From positions 62,001 to 126,000 of the forward strand of contig CAVPWR010000003.1 of NCBI GenBank assembly GCA_963709555.1: DNA of 64,000 nt, written 5' to 3'. The notes under the pieces were generated by a model. It saw only the letters and a program-made list of their open reading frames with translations. It had not been told where the DNA came from and ran no database searches. Numbering within the stretch: position 1 is the stretch's first letter; each line of letters opens with the position of its first letter. The translations under genes and the position numbers were made by a program. Origin of the DNA: Sulfurisoma sp963709555 (lineage in GTDB: Bacteria > Pseudomonadota > Gammaproteobacteria > Burkholderiales > Rhodocyclaceae). Shown here piece by piece: positions 16,861 through 25,292 of this stretch.

Positions 16861-17781
16861 ATGTCGTTGCGCCACTTTCTGCAGTTCAAGGACTTCTCGC
16901 GCGATGAGCTCGATTACCTGTTCGAGCGCACGCGCTGGATCAAGGACAAGTTCAAGCGCTACGAGGCCTATCACCCGCTGCACGACCGCACGCTGGTGAT
17001 GATCTTCGAAAAGGCCAGCACGCGCACCCGTTTGTCATTCGAGGCCGGCATGCAGCAGCTCGGCGGTTCGGCCATCTACCTCAATACGCGCGATTCGCAG
17101 CTCGGGCGCGGCGAGCCGGTCGAGGACGCGGCGCAGGTGATTTCGCGCATGTCCGACGTGGTGATGATCCGCACCTTCGAGCAGGAGATCATCGAGCGCT
17201 TCGCCGCGCATTCGCGCGTGCCGGTGATCAACGGCCTGACCAACGAGTACCACCCCTGCCAGATCCTCGCCGACATCTACACCTTCGTCGAGCAGCGCGG
17301 CCCGATCCAGGGCAAGACCGTGGCCTGGATCGGCGACTCCAACAACATGTGCAACACCTGGCTGCAGGCAGCCGAACTGCTCGACTTCAACGTCCATGTA
17401 TCGACGCCGCCCGGCTACGAGGTCGAGCCCGAGCGCGCCGGCCTCTACGGTACCGACCATTTCGAGGAATTCGCCGACCCGATGGATGCGGCGCGCGGCG
17501 CCGACCTGGTGACCACCGACGTGTGGACCTCGATGGGCTTCGAGGCCGAGAACGAGGCGCGCCTGCGCGACTTCCACGACTGGCAGGTCGATGCCGACAT
17601 GATGAAGGTGGCCCGGCCCGAAGCGGTATTCATGCACTGCCTGCCGGCGCATCGCGGCGAGGAAGTGTCCGCCGCCGTGATCGACGGGCCGCATAGCGTG
17701 GTCTGGGACGAGGCCGAGAACCGCCTGCACGCACAGAAGGCGCTGCTCGAATTTTTGCTGCTGGGGAGGGTGAATCCGTGA
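16861..17781 (+). CDS. argF: Ornithine carbamoyltransferase
   Basis: Makes citrulline from ornithine and carbamoyl phosphate. The 306 residues have the carbamoyl-phosphate motif FEKASTRTRLSFEAG at 50-64, HPCQILADIYT, the ornithine loop VTTDVWTSMG and the catalytic HCLPAHRGEE. The ATG lies two bases after the argD stop and the end overlaps the cytochrome start by four bases, so these genes are one transcription unit. Confidence 0.97.
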   Translation: MSLRHFLQFKDFSRDELDYLFERTRWIKDKFKRYEAYHPLHDRTLVMIFEKASTRTRLSFEAGMQQLGGSAIYLNTRDSQLGRGEPVEDAAQVISRMSDVVMIRTFEQEIIERFAAHSRVPVINGLTNEYHPCQILADIYTFVEQRGPIQGKTVAWIGDSNNMCNTWLQAAELLDFNVHVSTPPGYEVEPERAGLYGTDHFEEFADPMDAARGADLVTTDVWTSMGFEAENEARLRDFHDWQVDADMMKVARPEAVFMHCLPAHRGEEVSAAVIDGPHSVVWDEAENRLHAQKALLEFLLLGRVNP

Positions 17782-18239
17782 AGAAGCTGCTTGTCCTCCT
17801 TGCCGCTGTAACCTCGGTCGCCGTGTCGCCAGCGCCGAGTATTGCCGCGGACGCCGATGGCCGCAAGTTCGTCGAGATGGCGCCGGAGGCCCGCGCCGAG
17901 ATGCGCGCAGAGATGCTCGACTTCCAGACGGCGCTGCATTCGATCATCACCGCCCTGGGCGAGCGCAAGTTCGGCGATGCCGCCGATACCGCCGAGAAGA
18001 TGATCGGTGTTTCCGCCATGGGCCGCCATCGCATGTCGCCGCCCAACGCGCGCCCCGGCATGTTCATGCCCAACGACATGCACGCCATCGCGCGCGGCAT
18101 GCACGGCGCCGCCAGCGATTTCGCCAAGGTCGCGAAGGCGACCAAGGATGGCAAGGGCGACCCGACCAAGGCGCTGGTCGCATTGCAGGCCGTCACCGGC
18201 GCTTGCGTCGCCTGCCACCGCAGCTACCGTACCCAGTAA
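17778..18239 (+). CDS. Periplasmic c-type cytochrome (cytochrome c'-like)
   Basis: A 153-residue exported protein with a signal peptide (residues 1-24, ending SPSIAAD-like before ADADG) and one haem-binding motif CVACH near the C-terminus followed by RSYRTQ. A C-terminal haem in a helical protein is the pattern of class II cytochromes (c' / c556). Its partner cannot be told. GTG at 17778 overlaps the argF stop, so it is translationally coupled to an arginine gene, an odd pairing. A near-copy of the dispersed repeat lies in the signal-peptide region (17819-17843). Confidence 0.82.
   Translation: MKKLLVLLAAVTSVAVSPAPSIAADADGRKFVEMAPEARAEMRAEMLDFQTALHSIITALGERKFGDAADTAEKMIGVSAMGRHRMSPPNARPGMFMPNDMHAIARGMHGAASDFAKVAKATKDGKGDPTKALVALQAVTGACVACHRSYRTQ
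17819..17843 (-). repeat. Dispersed repeat copy 4 (inside cytochrome gene)
   Basis: Read on the minus strand: ACTCGGCGCTGGCG, AC, ACGGCG; one mismatch in the core. Encodes SPAPSI in the cytochrome signal peptide. Confidence 0.55.
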
Positions 18240-18255
18240 TTTTTCAGGAATCATA

Positions 18256-19540
<1,285 letters not shown>

Positions 19541-19750
19541 GTGTTCGGCTTCACCGAGGAGCAGGTGGCGAACTGGGGCATGACCTTCGGCCTCGGCGCC
19601 TTCATGCTCTACATGCTGTTCATCATCGGCGAGCTGGCCTACCGCTCCAAGGCCGGCAAGGTCGGCACCTTTGCGCTGTTCTTCGTGCTGGCCTTCGGCA
19701 TGCTCGGCTTCATCGCCAAGAACATCATCGAGAAACTGTGGGGAATCTGA
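19541..19750 (+). CDS. DUF2788 family small membrane protein
   Basis: A 69-residue protein with two membrane segments (MTFGLGAFMLYMLFIIGELAY and TFALFFVLAFGMLGFIAKNII) separated by a short basic loop (RSKAGK). It resembles the DUF2788 family of proteobacteria, whose role is unknown. GTG at 19541 follows the argG stop directly, so it is co-translated with it. Confidence 0.75.
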   Translation: MFGFTEEQVANWGMTFGLGAFMLYMLFIIGELAYRSKAGKVGTFALFFVLAFGMLGFIAKNIIEKLWGI

Positions 19751-19752
19751 AA

Positions 19753-20064
19753 ATGTCTCAATTCGACAATGTCGCAGTCGTCAAGAAAGCCAACGTCTAT
19801 TTCGACGGCAAGTGCGTCAGCCACACCGTGCAGTTCGCCGACGGCACCAAGAAGAGCGTCGGCGTGATCCTGCCGGCGACGCTGACCTTCAACACCGGTG
19901 CGCCCGAGATCATGGAAACCGTCGCCGGCGCCTGCCGTTACAAGCTCAAGGGCGAGGACTGGAAGACCGCCGCTGCCGGAGAATCCTTCAAGGTGCCCGG
20001 CAACTCCTCGTTCGACATCGAGGTCAGCGGCGAGCCCTACCACTACGTCTGCCACTTCGGATAA
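19753..20064 (+). CDS. ppnP: Pyrimidine/purine nucleoside phosphorylase (PpnP/YaiE family)
   Basis: Small cupin-fold phosphorylase that splits nucleosides to base and ribose 1-phosphate. The 103 residues include KKANVYFDGKCVSHTVQF, GVILPATLTFNTGAPEIMET and the C-terminal FDIEVSGEPYHYVCHFG, all family hallmarks. Length is normal. Starts two bases after the DUF2788 gene and five bases before yajQ. Confidence 0.92.
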   Translation: MSQFDNVAVVKKANVYFDGKCVSHTVQFADGTKKSVGVILPATLTFNTGAPEIMETVAGACRYKLKGEDWKTAAAGESFKVPGNSSFDIEVSGEPYHYVCHFG

Positions 20065-20068
20065 GGCC

Positions 20069-20563
20069 ATGCCCTCCTTCGATATCACCTCCGAAGTCGA
20101 CATGGTGGCGCTCAAGAATGCCGTCGACGTCGCCGGCCGCCAGGTCGGCAACCGCTACGACTTCAAGGGCACCAGCGCGAAGATCGAGCTCAACGAAAAG
20201 GACAAGACCATCACCATCTTCGGTGATTCCGAGTTCCAGCTCGGCCAGGTCAAGGACATCCTCTTCCCCGAGATGGAGAAGAAGGACCGCGAGAGCACCA
20301 AGCGTCTCGACGCCGGCGATGTCCAGTCGGTATCCGGCAACAAGGCCAAGCAGGTGCTTAAGGTCAAGAGCGGCATCGAGAGCGAGCTGGCCAAGACCAT
20401 CGTCAAGCTGATCAAGGAAAGCAAGCTCAAAGTGCAGGCCAGCATCCAGGGCGACGCCGTGCGCGTCACCGGCGCCAAGCGCGACCTGCTGCAGGAAACC
20501 ATCGCGCTGGTGAAGAAGTCAGTCACCGACTACCCGCTGCAGTACGGCAACTTCCGCGATTGA
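20069..20563 (+). CDS. yajQ: YajQ family nucleotide/c-di-GMP-binding protein
   Basis: A 164-residue protein beginning MPSFDITSEVDMVALKNAVD and with NRYDFKGTSAKIELNEKDK, two ferredoxin-like domains typical of YajQ. Family members bind nucleotides and in Xanthomonas (XC_3703) act as c-di-GMP-responsive transcription co-factors. Complete to the C-terminal YPLQYGNFRD. A GC hairpin follows. Confidence 0.94.
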   Translation: MPSFDITSEVDMVALKNAVDVAGRQVGNRYDFKGTSAKIELNEKDKTITIFGDSEFQLGQVKDILFPEMEKKDRESTKRLDAGDVQSVSGNKAKQVLKVKSGIESELAKTIVKLIKESKLKVQASIQGDAVRVTGAKRDLLQETIALVKKSVTDYPLQYGNFRD

Positions 20564-20570
20564 TGCTTCA

Positions 20571-20589
20571 CGGCGCAGTTCCTGCGCCG
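20571..20589 (+). terminator. Hairpin after yajQ, possible terminator
   Basis: CGGCGCAG and CTGCGCCG form a perfect 8-bp stem with a 3-base loop right after the yajQ stop. The following GTCTATATT is only weakly U-rich. Confidence 0.5.
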
Positions 20590-20633
20590 GTCTATATTCC
20601 ACCCGTCTAGCGTGCCCCGGCGCCGCCGCCGCC

Positions 20634-20683
20634 AGGCGCGCTGCTCCATCCACACGCGCCCGCTAAGTCAGTCGCATCGCCCC
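20634..20683. repeat. Left inverted repeat of higBA cassette
   Basis: A 50-base sequence whose reverse complement is at 21616-21665 with only three mismatches (47/50). Both contain GCTAAGTCAGTCGCATCGCC. They enclose the higBA genes, with 932 bases between. Confidence 0.88.
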
Positions 20684-20875
20684 GGCTGCCGCCGACTCGA
20701 ATTCGTTCTGGGGACTGACACAGATGATTTCGGATGCTATTCACCCTCGAAGTAGTCGGAGTCGATCTGACCTGCCCATCGCTAGCGAGATTGAGCAAAG
20801 AGAGCATGATCGTTTGCTGGTCGGGATTGGTCACGGAGCGCCTTTCGCAGTCAATTAGCGGCAGATCAACGAATT

Positions 20876-21229
20876 TCAGGCCGCCATCTCCAGCGGCGTG
20901 ACTTCGGCCTCGATGCGCTCGTGCATGTCGCGGTAGCTCACTTCCAGATCGTACTGGGCCTGAAGGTTGATCCAGAACGCGGCATCGGTCCCGAACAGGC
21001 GGGCGAGCCGCAAGGCGGTGTCACCGGTGATTGCTCTTTGGCCGGCACAGATTTCGTCGATGCGGCGCTGCTGCACGCCGGCCAGTTTGGCTACCTTGTA
21101 GCGGGTGATGGCCAGCGGCTCTATGAAGTCCTTCATCAGGACCTCGCCCGGATGCACGGGCGCGAGGTGGCGGCCGGTGCTTACATCCCGGAAGTCCATG
21201 CTCTTAAGTTGCTCCCGTGCAATGGCCAT
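20876..21229 (-). CDS. higA: HigA-type antitoxin (Xre/HTH)
   Basis: A 117-residue antitoxin. Residues 27-90 are the helix-turn-helix of the HigA family: HPGEVLMKDFIEPLAITRYK, then QQRRIDEICAGQRAITGDTA and the typical LARLFGTDAAFWINLQAQYDL. It neutralises HigB and should repress the operon. The start is ATG 21229 (MAIAREQL), preceded by AGGAGAAG; the frame open further upstream overlaps higB and is not translated. Toxin-first order, with an 11-base gap, is usual for higBA. Confidence 0.92.
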   Translation of the reverse strand: MAIAREQLKSMDFRDVSTGRHLAPVHPGEVLMKDFIEPLAITRYKVAKLAGVQQRRIDEICAGQRAITGDTALRLARLFGTDAAFWINLQAQYDLEVSYRDMHERIEAEVTPLEMAA

Positions 21230-21240
21230 GAGTCCTTCTC

Positions 21241-21522
21241 CTAGTGATAATCGACAATCTCGACATCCGTCGCGTCGCCGCCGCTCCAACGAAAGCAGAT
21301 GCGCCACTGGTCGTTGATGCGGATGCTCCATTGACCGGTCCGGTTGCCCTTAAGTGCTTCCAGTCGATTTCCCGGTGGAACGCGCAGGCTGTCGATGGTG
21401 CCTGCGGCGTCGACCTGCTTCAGCTTGCGCCGGGCCGTGCTCTGGATCTCCTTGGGCAGCTTCGTGACTTGCCAGCCTTCGAAGACCGCAGCCGTCCGCT
21501 TGTCGGCGAATGACTTGATCAT
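21241..21522 (-). CDS. higB: HigB-type toxin (RelE superfamily mRNA interferase)
   Basis: A 93-residue ribosome-dependent endoribonuclease of the type II HigB family. Starts MIKSFADKRTAAVFEGW and has the family core KLKQVDAAGTIDSLRVPPGNRLEALKGNRTGQWSIRINDQWRICFRW and VEIVDYH at the C-terminus, with the expected basic residues and terminal His. Complete, so probably active. The promoter and a palindrome lie directly in front of it, leaving almost no leader. Confidence 0.93.
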   Translation of the reverse strand: MIKSFADKRTAAVFEGWQVTKLPKEIQSTARRKLKQVDAAGTIDSLRVPPGNRLEALKGNRTGQWSIRINDQWRICFRWSGGDATDVEIVDYH

Positions 21523-21527
21523 GCGAC

Positions 21528-21556
21528 ATAGTATTGCGCAGCAATAGCATTGTCAA
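21528..21556 (-). promoter_or_regulatory. higBA promoter with palindromic operator
   Basis: On the minus strand TTGACA (21551-21556), a 17-base spacer and TACTAT (21528-21533). The palindrome ATTGC-TGC-GCAAT (21533-21545) fills the spacer and touches the -10, an ideal place for HigA repression. The -10 ends six bases before the higB ATG (21522), so the transcript should start at or next to the start codon. Confidence 0.82.
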
Positions 21557-21615
21557 TCGACACTGAAGGTCGTGGCGAAGGCACGCCAAACGGTCGCCCG
21601 GCGGTGAGGACGGCA

Positions 21616-21665
21616 GGGGCGATGCGACTGACTTAGCGGACGCGCGTGGATGGAGCGGCGCGCCT
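21616..21665. repeat. Right inverted repeat of higBA cassette
   Basis: Reverse complement of 20634-20683 with 47 of 50 bases identical. A copy of the dispersed repeat follows 11 bases outside it. Confidence 0.88.
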
Positions 21666-21676
21666 GCTGGCCTCGC

Positions 21677-21702
21677 CGCCGTCCCGCCAGCGCCGACTTT
21701 TC
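21677..21702 (-). repeat. Dispersed repeat copy 5 (beside higBA cassette)
   Basis: Read on the minus strand: GAAAAGTCGGCGCTGGCG, GG, ACGGCG, a perfect consensus copy. It overlaps the last base or two of the amidotransferase stop codon and ends just outside the right inverted repeat. Confidence 0.75.
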
Positions 21703-22396
21703 AGTTCTTCAGTCCGTCGATCCACTTCGCGTAGAGCCGGTCGGCCGCTGCCCGCATCGCTGCGATGCGCTCGTCGATGCGCTCATTCATCTGCTCGGGT
21801 GTCTGCACCGAGTCACTGGCGGCGGCGCATTCGTCGGCCCACTGGCGGCACCAGAGGCGGATCATGGCCTCGGTCATCTCGACGTGGCATTGCATGCCGA
21901 GGTGCGGGCCCATGACGAACGCCTGGTTGTCGCAGTACGCGCTCTTGAGGATGCGCGTGGCACCCGGCGGGATCGAAAACGTCTCGCCGTGCCAGTGGAA
22001 GGCCTCGAAGCGGTTCAGGTCGCCGAGCCAGTCGCCTCCGCCGCCGGTCGCTTCGACTTCGCCCCACCCGAGCTCCTTGACCGGGTTCCGCGTCACAGCG
22101 CCGCCGAGGGCCTTGCTCATCAGCTGGCCACCGAGGCAGTGCCCGATCACCGGGATGTCTTGGTCGACGGCGGCGCGGATCAGGGCGAAGGTCGGCGGCA
22201 GCCAGGGCAGGTCGTCGTTGACGCTCATCGGCCCGCCCATGAAGCACAGTCCGGAGAATTCGTCGGGTGCCGGCGGCGGGGACTCGCCGGCATCGATCTT
22301 GAGCAGCGTCCAGGGAATCGAGCGGGCCTCAAGGAAAGTGGCAAAATAGCCCGGACCCTCCCCGGGGCTGTGACGAAAGACGGCGACGGGTTTCAT
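21701..22396 (-). CDS. Class I glutamine amidotransferase-like protein
   Basis: A 231-residue GATase1 protein. It has FMGGPMSVNDDLPWL, the nucleophile elbow PVIGHCLGGQLM with the catalytic Cys, and GMQCHVEMTE with the catalytic His/Glu. Stand-alone members release ammonia from glutamine or act as gamma-glutamyl hydrolases on other substrates; resemblance to GMP synthase's glutaminase is only at domain level. The start at 22396 is 12 bases from the divergent Nudix start, so promoters of the two must overlap the coding ends. Confidence 0.82.
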   Translation of the reverse strand: MKPVAVFRHSPGEGPGYFATFLEARSIPWTLLKIDAGESPPPAPDEFSGLCFMGGPMSVNDDLPWLPPTFALIRAAVDQDIPVIGHCLGGQLMSKALGGAVTRNPVKELGWGEVEATGGGGDWLGDLNRFEAFHWHGETFSIPPGATRILKSAYCDNQAFVMGPHLGMQCHVEMTEAMIRLWCRQWADECAAASDSVQTPEQMNERIDERIAAMRAAADRLYAKWIDGLKN

Positions 22397-22408
22397 GGGT
22401 TTTCGATC

Positions 22409-23026
22409 ATGGTCAAGATGACAGAACAGGCATTCTATTCCCCCAGCGTTTCCGATCTGCGACGGCTGCTCGCGGCCGGAGCAGTGGCGCCGCCCGTCGT
22501 CGAGCCCGGCGCCGCGTCGGCGCTGGCGCTGACGCCGGCAGCGGTGCTGGTACCCATCATCAACCGCCCGAGCGGGCTGACGGTACTGTTAACGCAGCGT
22601 ACCGCCCACCTGCGCGAACATCCCGGCCAGGTGAGCTTCCCCGGCGGCCGTTGCGAAGCGGCCGATGGCAGCCCGGTGGCGACGGCGCTGCGCGAGGCGG
22701 AGGAGGAGGTCGGCCTGCTGCCGGCCCAGGTCGAGGTGATCGGCCGCCTGCCCGAGTACCGCACCAGCACGGGTTTCTCGGTCACGCCCGTGGTCGGGCT
22801 GGTCGAGCCGCCGCTCAACCTCAGGCTAGACGATTTCGAGGTGGCCGAAGTGTTCGAGCCGCCGCTGGCCTTCCTGCTGGATCCGGCCAACCACCAGCGC
22901 CAGCATGTGCAGTGGCAGGGCGCCCTGCGCGAGTTCTGGGCCATGCCCTGGGAGGGCTACTACATCTGGGGGGCGACGGCGGCGATGCTGGTCACCCTGC
23001 AGCAGGTGCTGGTGCGACCGGACTAA
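22409..23026 (+). CDS. Nudix hydrolase, CoA pyrophosphatase-like (NudL family)
   Basis: A 205-residue Nudix enzyme. The Nudix box is GGRCEAADGSPVATALREAEEEVGL and is preceded by the CoA-type motif LLTQRTAHLREHPGQVSFPGG (UPF0035), pointing to cleavage of CoA and derivatives. Catalytic Glu residues (REAEEE) are present. ATG at 22409 is chosen because the frame upstream runs through the amidotransferase gene. Confidence 0.87.
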   Translation: MVKMTEQAFYSPSVSDLRRLLAAGAVAPPVVEPGAASALALTPAAVLVPIINRPSGLTVLLTQRTAHLREHPGQVSFPGGRCEAADGSPVATALREAEEEVGLLPAQVEVIGRLPEYRTSTGFSVTPVVGLVEPPLNLRLDDFEVAEVFEPPLAFLLDPANHQRQHVQWQGALREFWAMPWEGYYIWGATAAMLVTLQQVLVRPD

Positions 23027-23100
23027 CGACTATATTGTTGCGCTGCACAAAAGTGGCCGGAATGTGATATCTTTTCAGGATTGCCGCGGATCTTCTCCCC

Positions 23101-24018
23101 ATGAGCCTTTTCAGCATCATCCTCGCGCTGGCCATCGAACAGGTGAAACCCCTGTCGGGTGCTCGCGTCGATGCCTGGCTCGCGGCCTACGCCCGCCAGC
23201 TTGAAGCCTGGTTCAATGCCGGCGAGCGACATCATGGCGTCGTCGCCTGGTGCGTCGGTGCGGCGTTGCCGGCGGCCGTCGTCCTTGCGCTGCAACTCGC
23301 GCTGGTCTGGTTCGCGCCGGCGCTCGGCTTCGTCCTCAATGTCGCCGTGCTCTACCTCACCGTCGGCTTCCGCCAGTACAGCCACTATTTCACCGACATC
23401 CACATGTCCTTGCGACTGGGCGAACTCGACCGCGCCCGCAGCCTGCTGGGCGAATGGCGCGGCGTCAATTCCGATCGACTCAACTCCGGCGAGGTCGCGC
23501 GCCTGGCCATCGAGCAGGCGCTGCTGCAGTCGCATCGCCATGTCTTCGCGCCGCTGCTGCTGTTCGCGCTGCTCGGTCCGGCCGGCGCTGTGCTCTACCG
23601 GCTGTCGCTGGCCTTCTCCCGTCTATGGGGCGAGCAGGGCGACCGCGTGTCCAGGGAATTCGCGCAGTTCTCGCGCCAGGCCCATGCGGTTGTGGACTGG
23701 CTGCCGCAGCGTGCCACCGCCGCGGCCTTCGCCGTGGTCGGCGATTTCGAGGATGCTATCTATTGCTGGCGGACCCAGGCGCAGGTATGGCCGGACGCTT
23801 CGGCCGGCATCCTGCTGGCCACCGGCGCCGGTGCGCTCGGGGTTCGTCTCGGCATGCCGGTCCATGCCGGGCTGGACAGCGACGACCGTCCCGTTCTCGG
23901 CACCGGCGACGACGCCGATGCCGATTTCATGCAAAGCACGATTGGTCTGGTTTGGCGCACCCTGGTGCTGGGCGTGTTGTTGCTCGCCCTGTTCTGGGTC
24001 GCCAGCTGGGTCGCTTGA
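23101..24018 (+). CDS. CobD/CbiB-like membrane protein
   Basis: A 305-residue protein with four or five membrane segments (for example VAWCVGAALPAAVVLALQLAL and the C-terminal TLVLGVLLLALFWVASWV) and RFRQYS-like, SLLGEWRG and WLPQRATAAAFAVVGDFEDA, which match the CobD/CbiB family. True CobD makes adenosylcobinamide phosphate, but betaproteobacteria often carry this second, divergent form without other cobalamin genes, as here; its reaction is therefore uncertain. A 74-base gap separates it from the Nudix gene. Confidence 0.75.
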   Translation: MSLFSIILALAIEQVKPLSGARVDAWLAAYARQLEAWFNAGERHHGVVAWCVGAALPAAVVLALQLALVWFAPALGFVLNVAVLYLTVGFRQYSHYFTDIHMSLRLGELDRARSLLGEWRGVNSDRLNSGEVARLAIEQALLQSHRHVFAPLLLFALLGPAGAVLYRLSLAFSRLWGEQGDRVSREFAQFSRQAHAVVDWLPQRATAAAFAVVGDFEDAIYCWRTQAQVWPDASAGILLATGAGALGVRLGMPVHAGLDSDDRPVLGTGDDADADFMQSTIGLVWRTLVLGVLLLALFWVASWVA

Positions 24019-24044
24019 TCTTTTTTTTACAGGAGAAAACAAAA

Positions 24045-25232
24045 ATGGCTGACAAGAGGGAAGTGGTTGCATTGAGCGCCGTGCGCAGCGCGGTGGGTAC
24101 GTTCAACGGCGCGCTTGCCGGCATCGAGCCGGCCGAGCTCGGCGGCTTGGTAGTCAAGGAAGCGATCGCCCGCGCCGGCGTCGATCCGAAACAGGTGACT
24201 TTCGCCACGGTCGGCAACTGCATTCCGACCGAGACGCGCTATGCCTACGTCGCCCGCGTGGCGACCATCCAGGGCGGCATGTCGATGGATTCGACGGCAT
24301 TCGCGGTCAATCGCCTGTGCGGCTCGTCGCAGCAGGCCATCGTCAGCTCGGCTCAGGCCATCCTGCTCGGCGACGCCGACTTTGCCCTGGGTGGCGGCGT
24401 CGAAGTCATGTCGCGCGGCGCCTACCTGCTGCCGGCACTGCGCTCCGGCGCGCGCATGGGCGACACCCAGGCCATCGACGCCATGGTATCGGTGCTGACC
24501 GATCCCTTCGGCGTCGGCCACATGGGCATCACCGCCGAGAACCTCGCAGCCAAGCACGGCTTCACCCGCGAGGACCAGGACGCCTTCGCCGTGGAATCGC
24601 AGAAGCGTGCCGTCGCCGCCATCGCCGAGGGCCGCTTCAAGTCGCAGATCGCGCCGATCACCCTCAAGACCCGCAAGGGTGACGTGGTGTTCGACACCGA
24701 CGAGCATCCCAAGGCCGGCACCACCATGGAATCGCTGGCCAAGATGCGCCCCGCCTTCAAGAAGGACGGCACGGTGACGGCGGGCAACGCTTCCGGCATC
24801 AACGACGCCGCCGCCTTCCTGGTGCTGGCCGACGCCGCCAAGGCCGCCGCCGGCGGCCACAAGCCGATCGCGCGCCTGGTGGCCTATGCCATCGCCGGCG
24901 TGCCCAACGACGTGATGGGCGAAGGCCCGATCCCCTCGTCCAAGGTCGCGCTCGCCAAGGCCGGCCTGACGCTGGACAAGATGGACGTCATCGAGTCCAA
25001 CGAAGCCTTCGCCGTGCAGTCGCTGACCGTGGCCAAGGGCCTCGGCCTCGACCCGGCCAAGACCAACGTCAACGGCGGCGCCATCGCCCTCGGCCACCCG
25101 GTCGGCGCCACCGGCGCGGTGATCGTCACCAAGCTGCTGCACGAGCTGATCCGCAGCAACGGCCGCTACGGCATGGCCACCATGTGCATCGGCGGCGGCC
25201 AGGGCATCACCACGATCTGGGAACGCGTGTAA
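24045..25232 (+). CDS. Acetyl-CoA acyltransferase (thiolase)
   Basis: Condenses or cleaves acyl-CoAs, in beta-oxidation or PHB synthesis. The 395 residues have Cys92 in VNRLCGSSQQAI (most relatives have GSGLQA), ESNEAFAVQ, NGGAIALGHPVGATGA with the second catalytic His, and CIGGGQGITTIW with the third catalytic Cys. Shine-Dalgarno AGGAG precedes ATG 24045. No phaB or fadB neighbour defines whether it is biosynthetic. An intrinsic terminator follows. Confidence 0.92.
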   Translation: MADKREVVALSAVRSAVGTFNGALAGIEPAELGGLVVKEAIARAGVDPKQVTFATVGNCIPTETRYAYVARVATIQGGMSMDSTAFAVNRLCGSSQQAIVSSAQAILLGDADFALGGGVEVMSRGAYLLPALRSGARMGDTQAIDAMVSVLTDPFGVGHMGITAENLAAKHGFTREDQDAFAVESQKRAVAAIAEGRFKSQIAPITLKTRKGDVVFDTDEHPKAGTTMESLAKMRPAFKKDGTVTAGNASGINDAAAFLVLADAAKAAAGGHKPIARLVAYAIAGVPNDVMGEGPIPSSKVALAKAGLTLDKMDVIESNEAFAVQSLTVAKGLGLDPAKTNVNGGAIALGHPVGATGAVIVTKLLHELIRSNGRYGMATMCIGGGQGITTIWERV

Positions 25233-25261
25233 CGACCTTGCAGTTCCAGCAGACAAGTAGT

Positions 25262-25292
25262 GGCCGGCCTCCCGTGGAGGTCGGCCCTTTTT
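25262..25292 (+). terminator. Intrinsic terminator of thiolase gene
   Basis: GGCCGGCCTCC and GGAGGTCGGCC form an 11-bp stem with one G-U pair and a 3-base loop, followed by CTTTTT. It lies 29 bases after the thiolase stop and ends at the convergent gene's stop codon. Confidence 0.88.

Larger units (their letters stand above)
20564..20875. other. 312-base gap between yajQ and higA
   Basis: Holds the hairpin after yajQ, the left inverted repeat (20634-20683) and about 190 bases (20684-20875) in which I see no gene. That stretch is less GC-rich than its surroundings and looks like old mobile-element debris. Confidence 0.5.

Noticed and set aside
20607..20834. 75-codon frame between yajQ and higA
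   Set aside because: It runs through the inverted repeat, has no ribosome-binding site and no recognisable motif.
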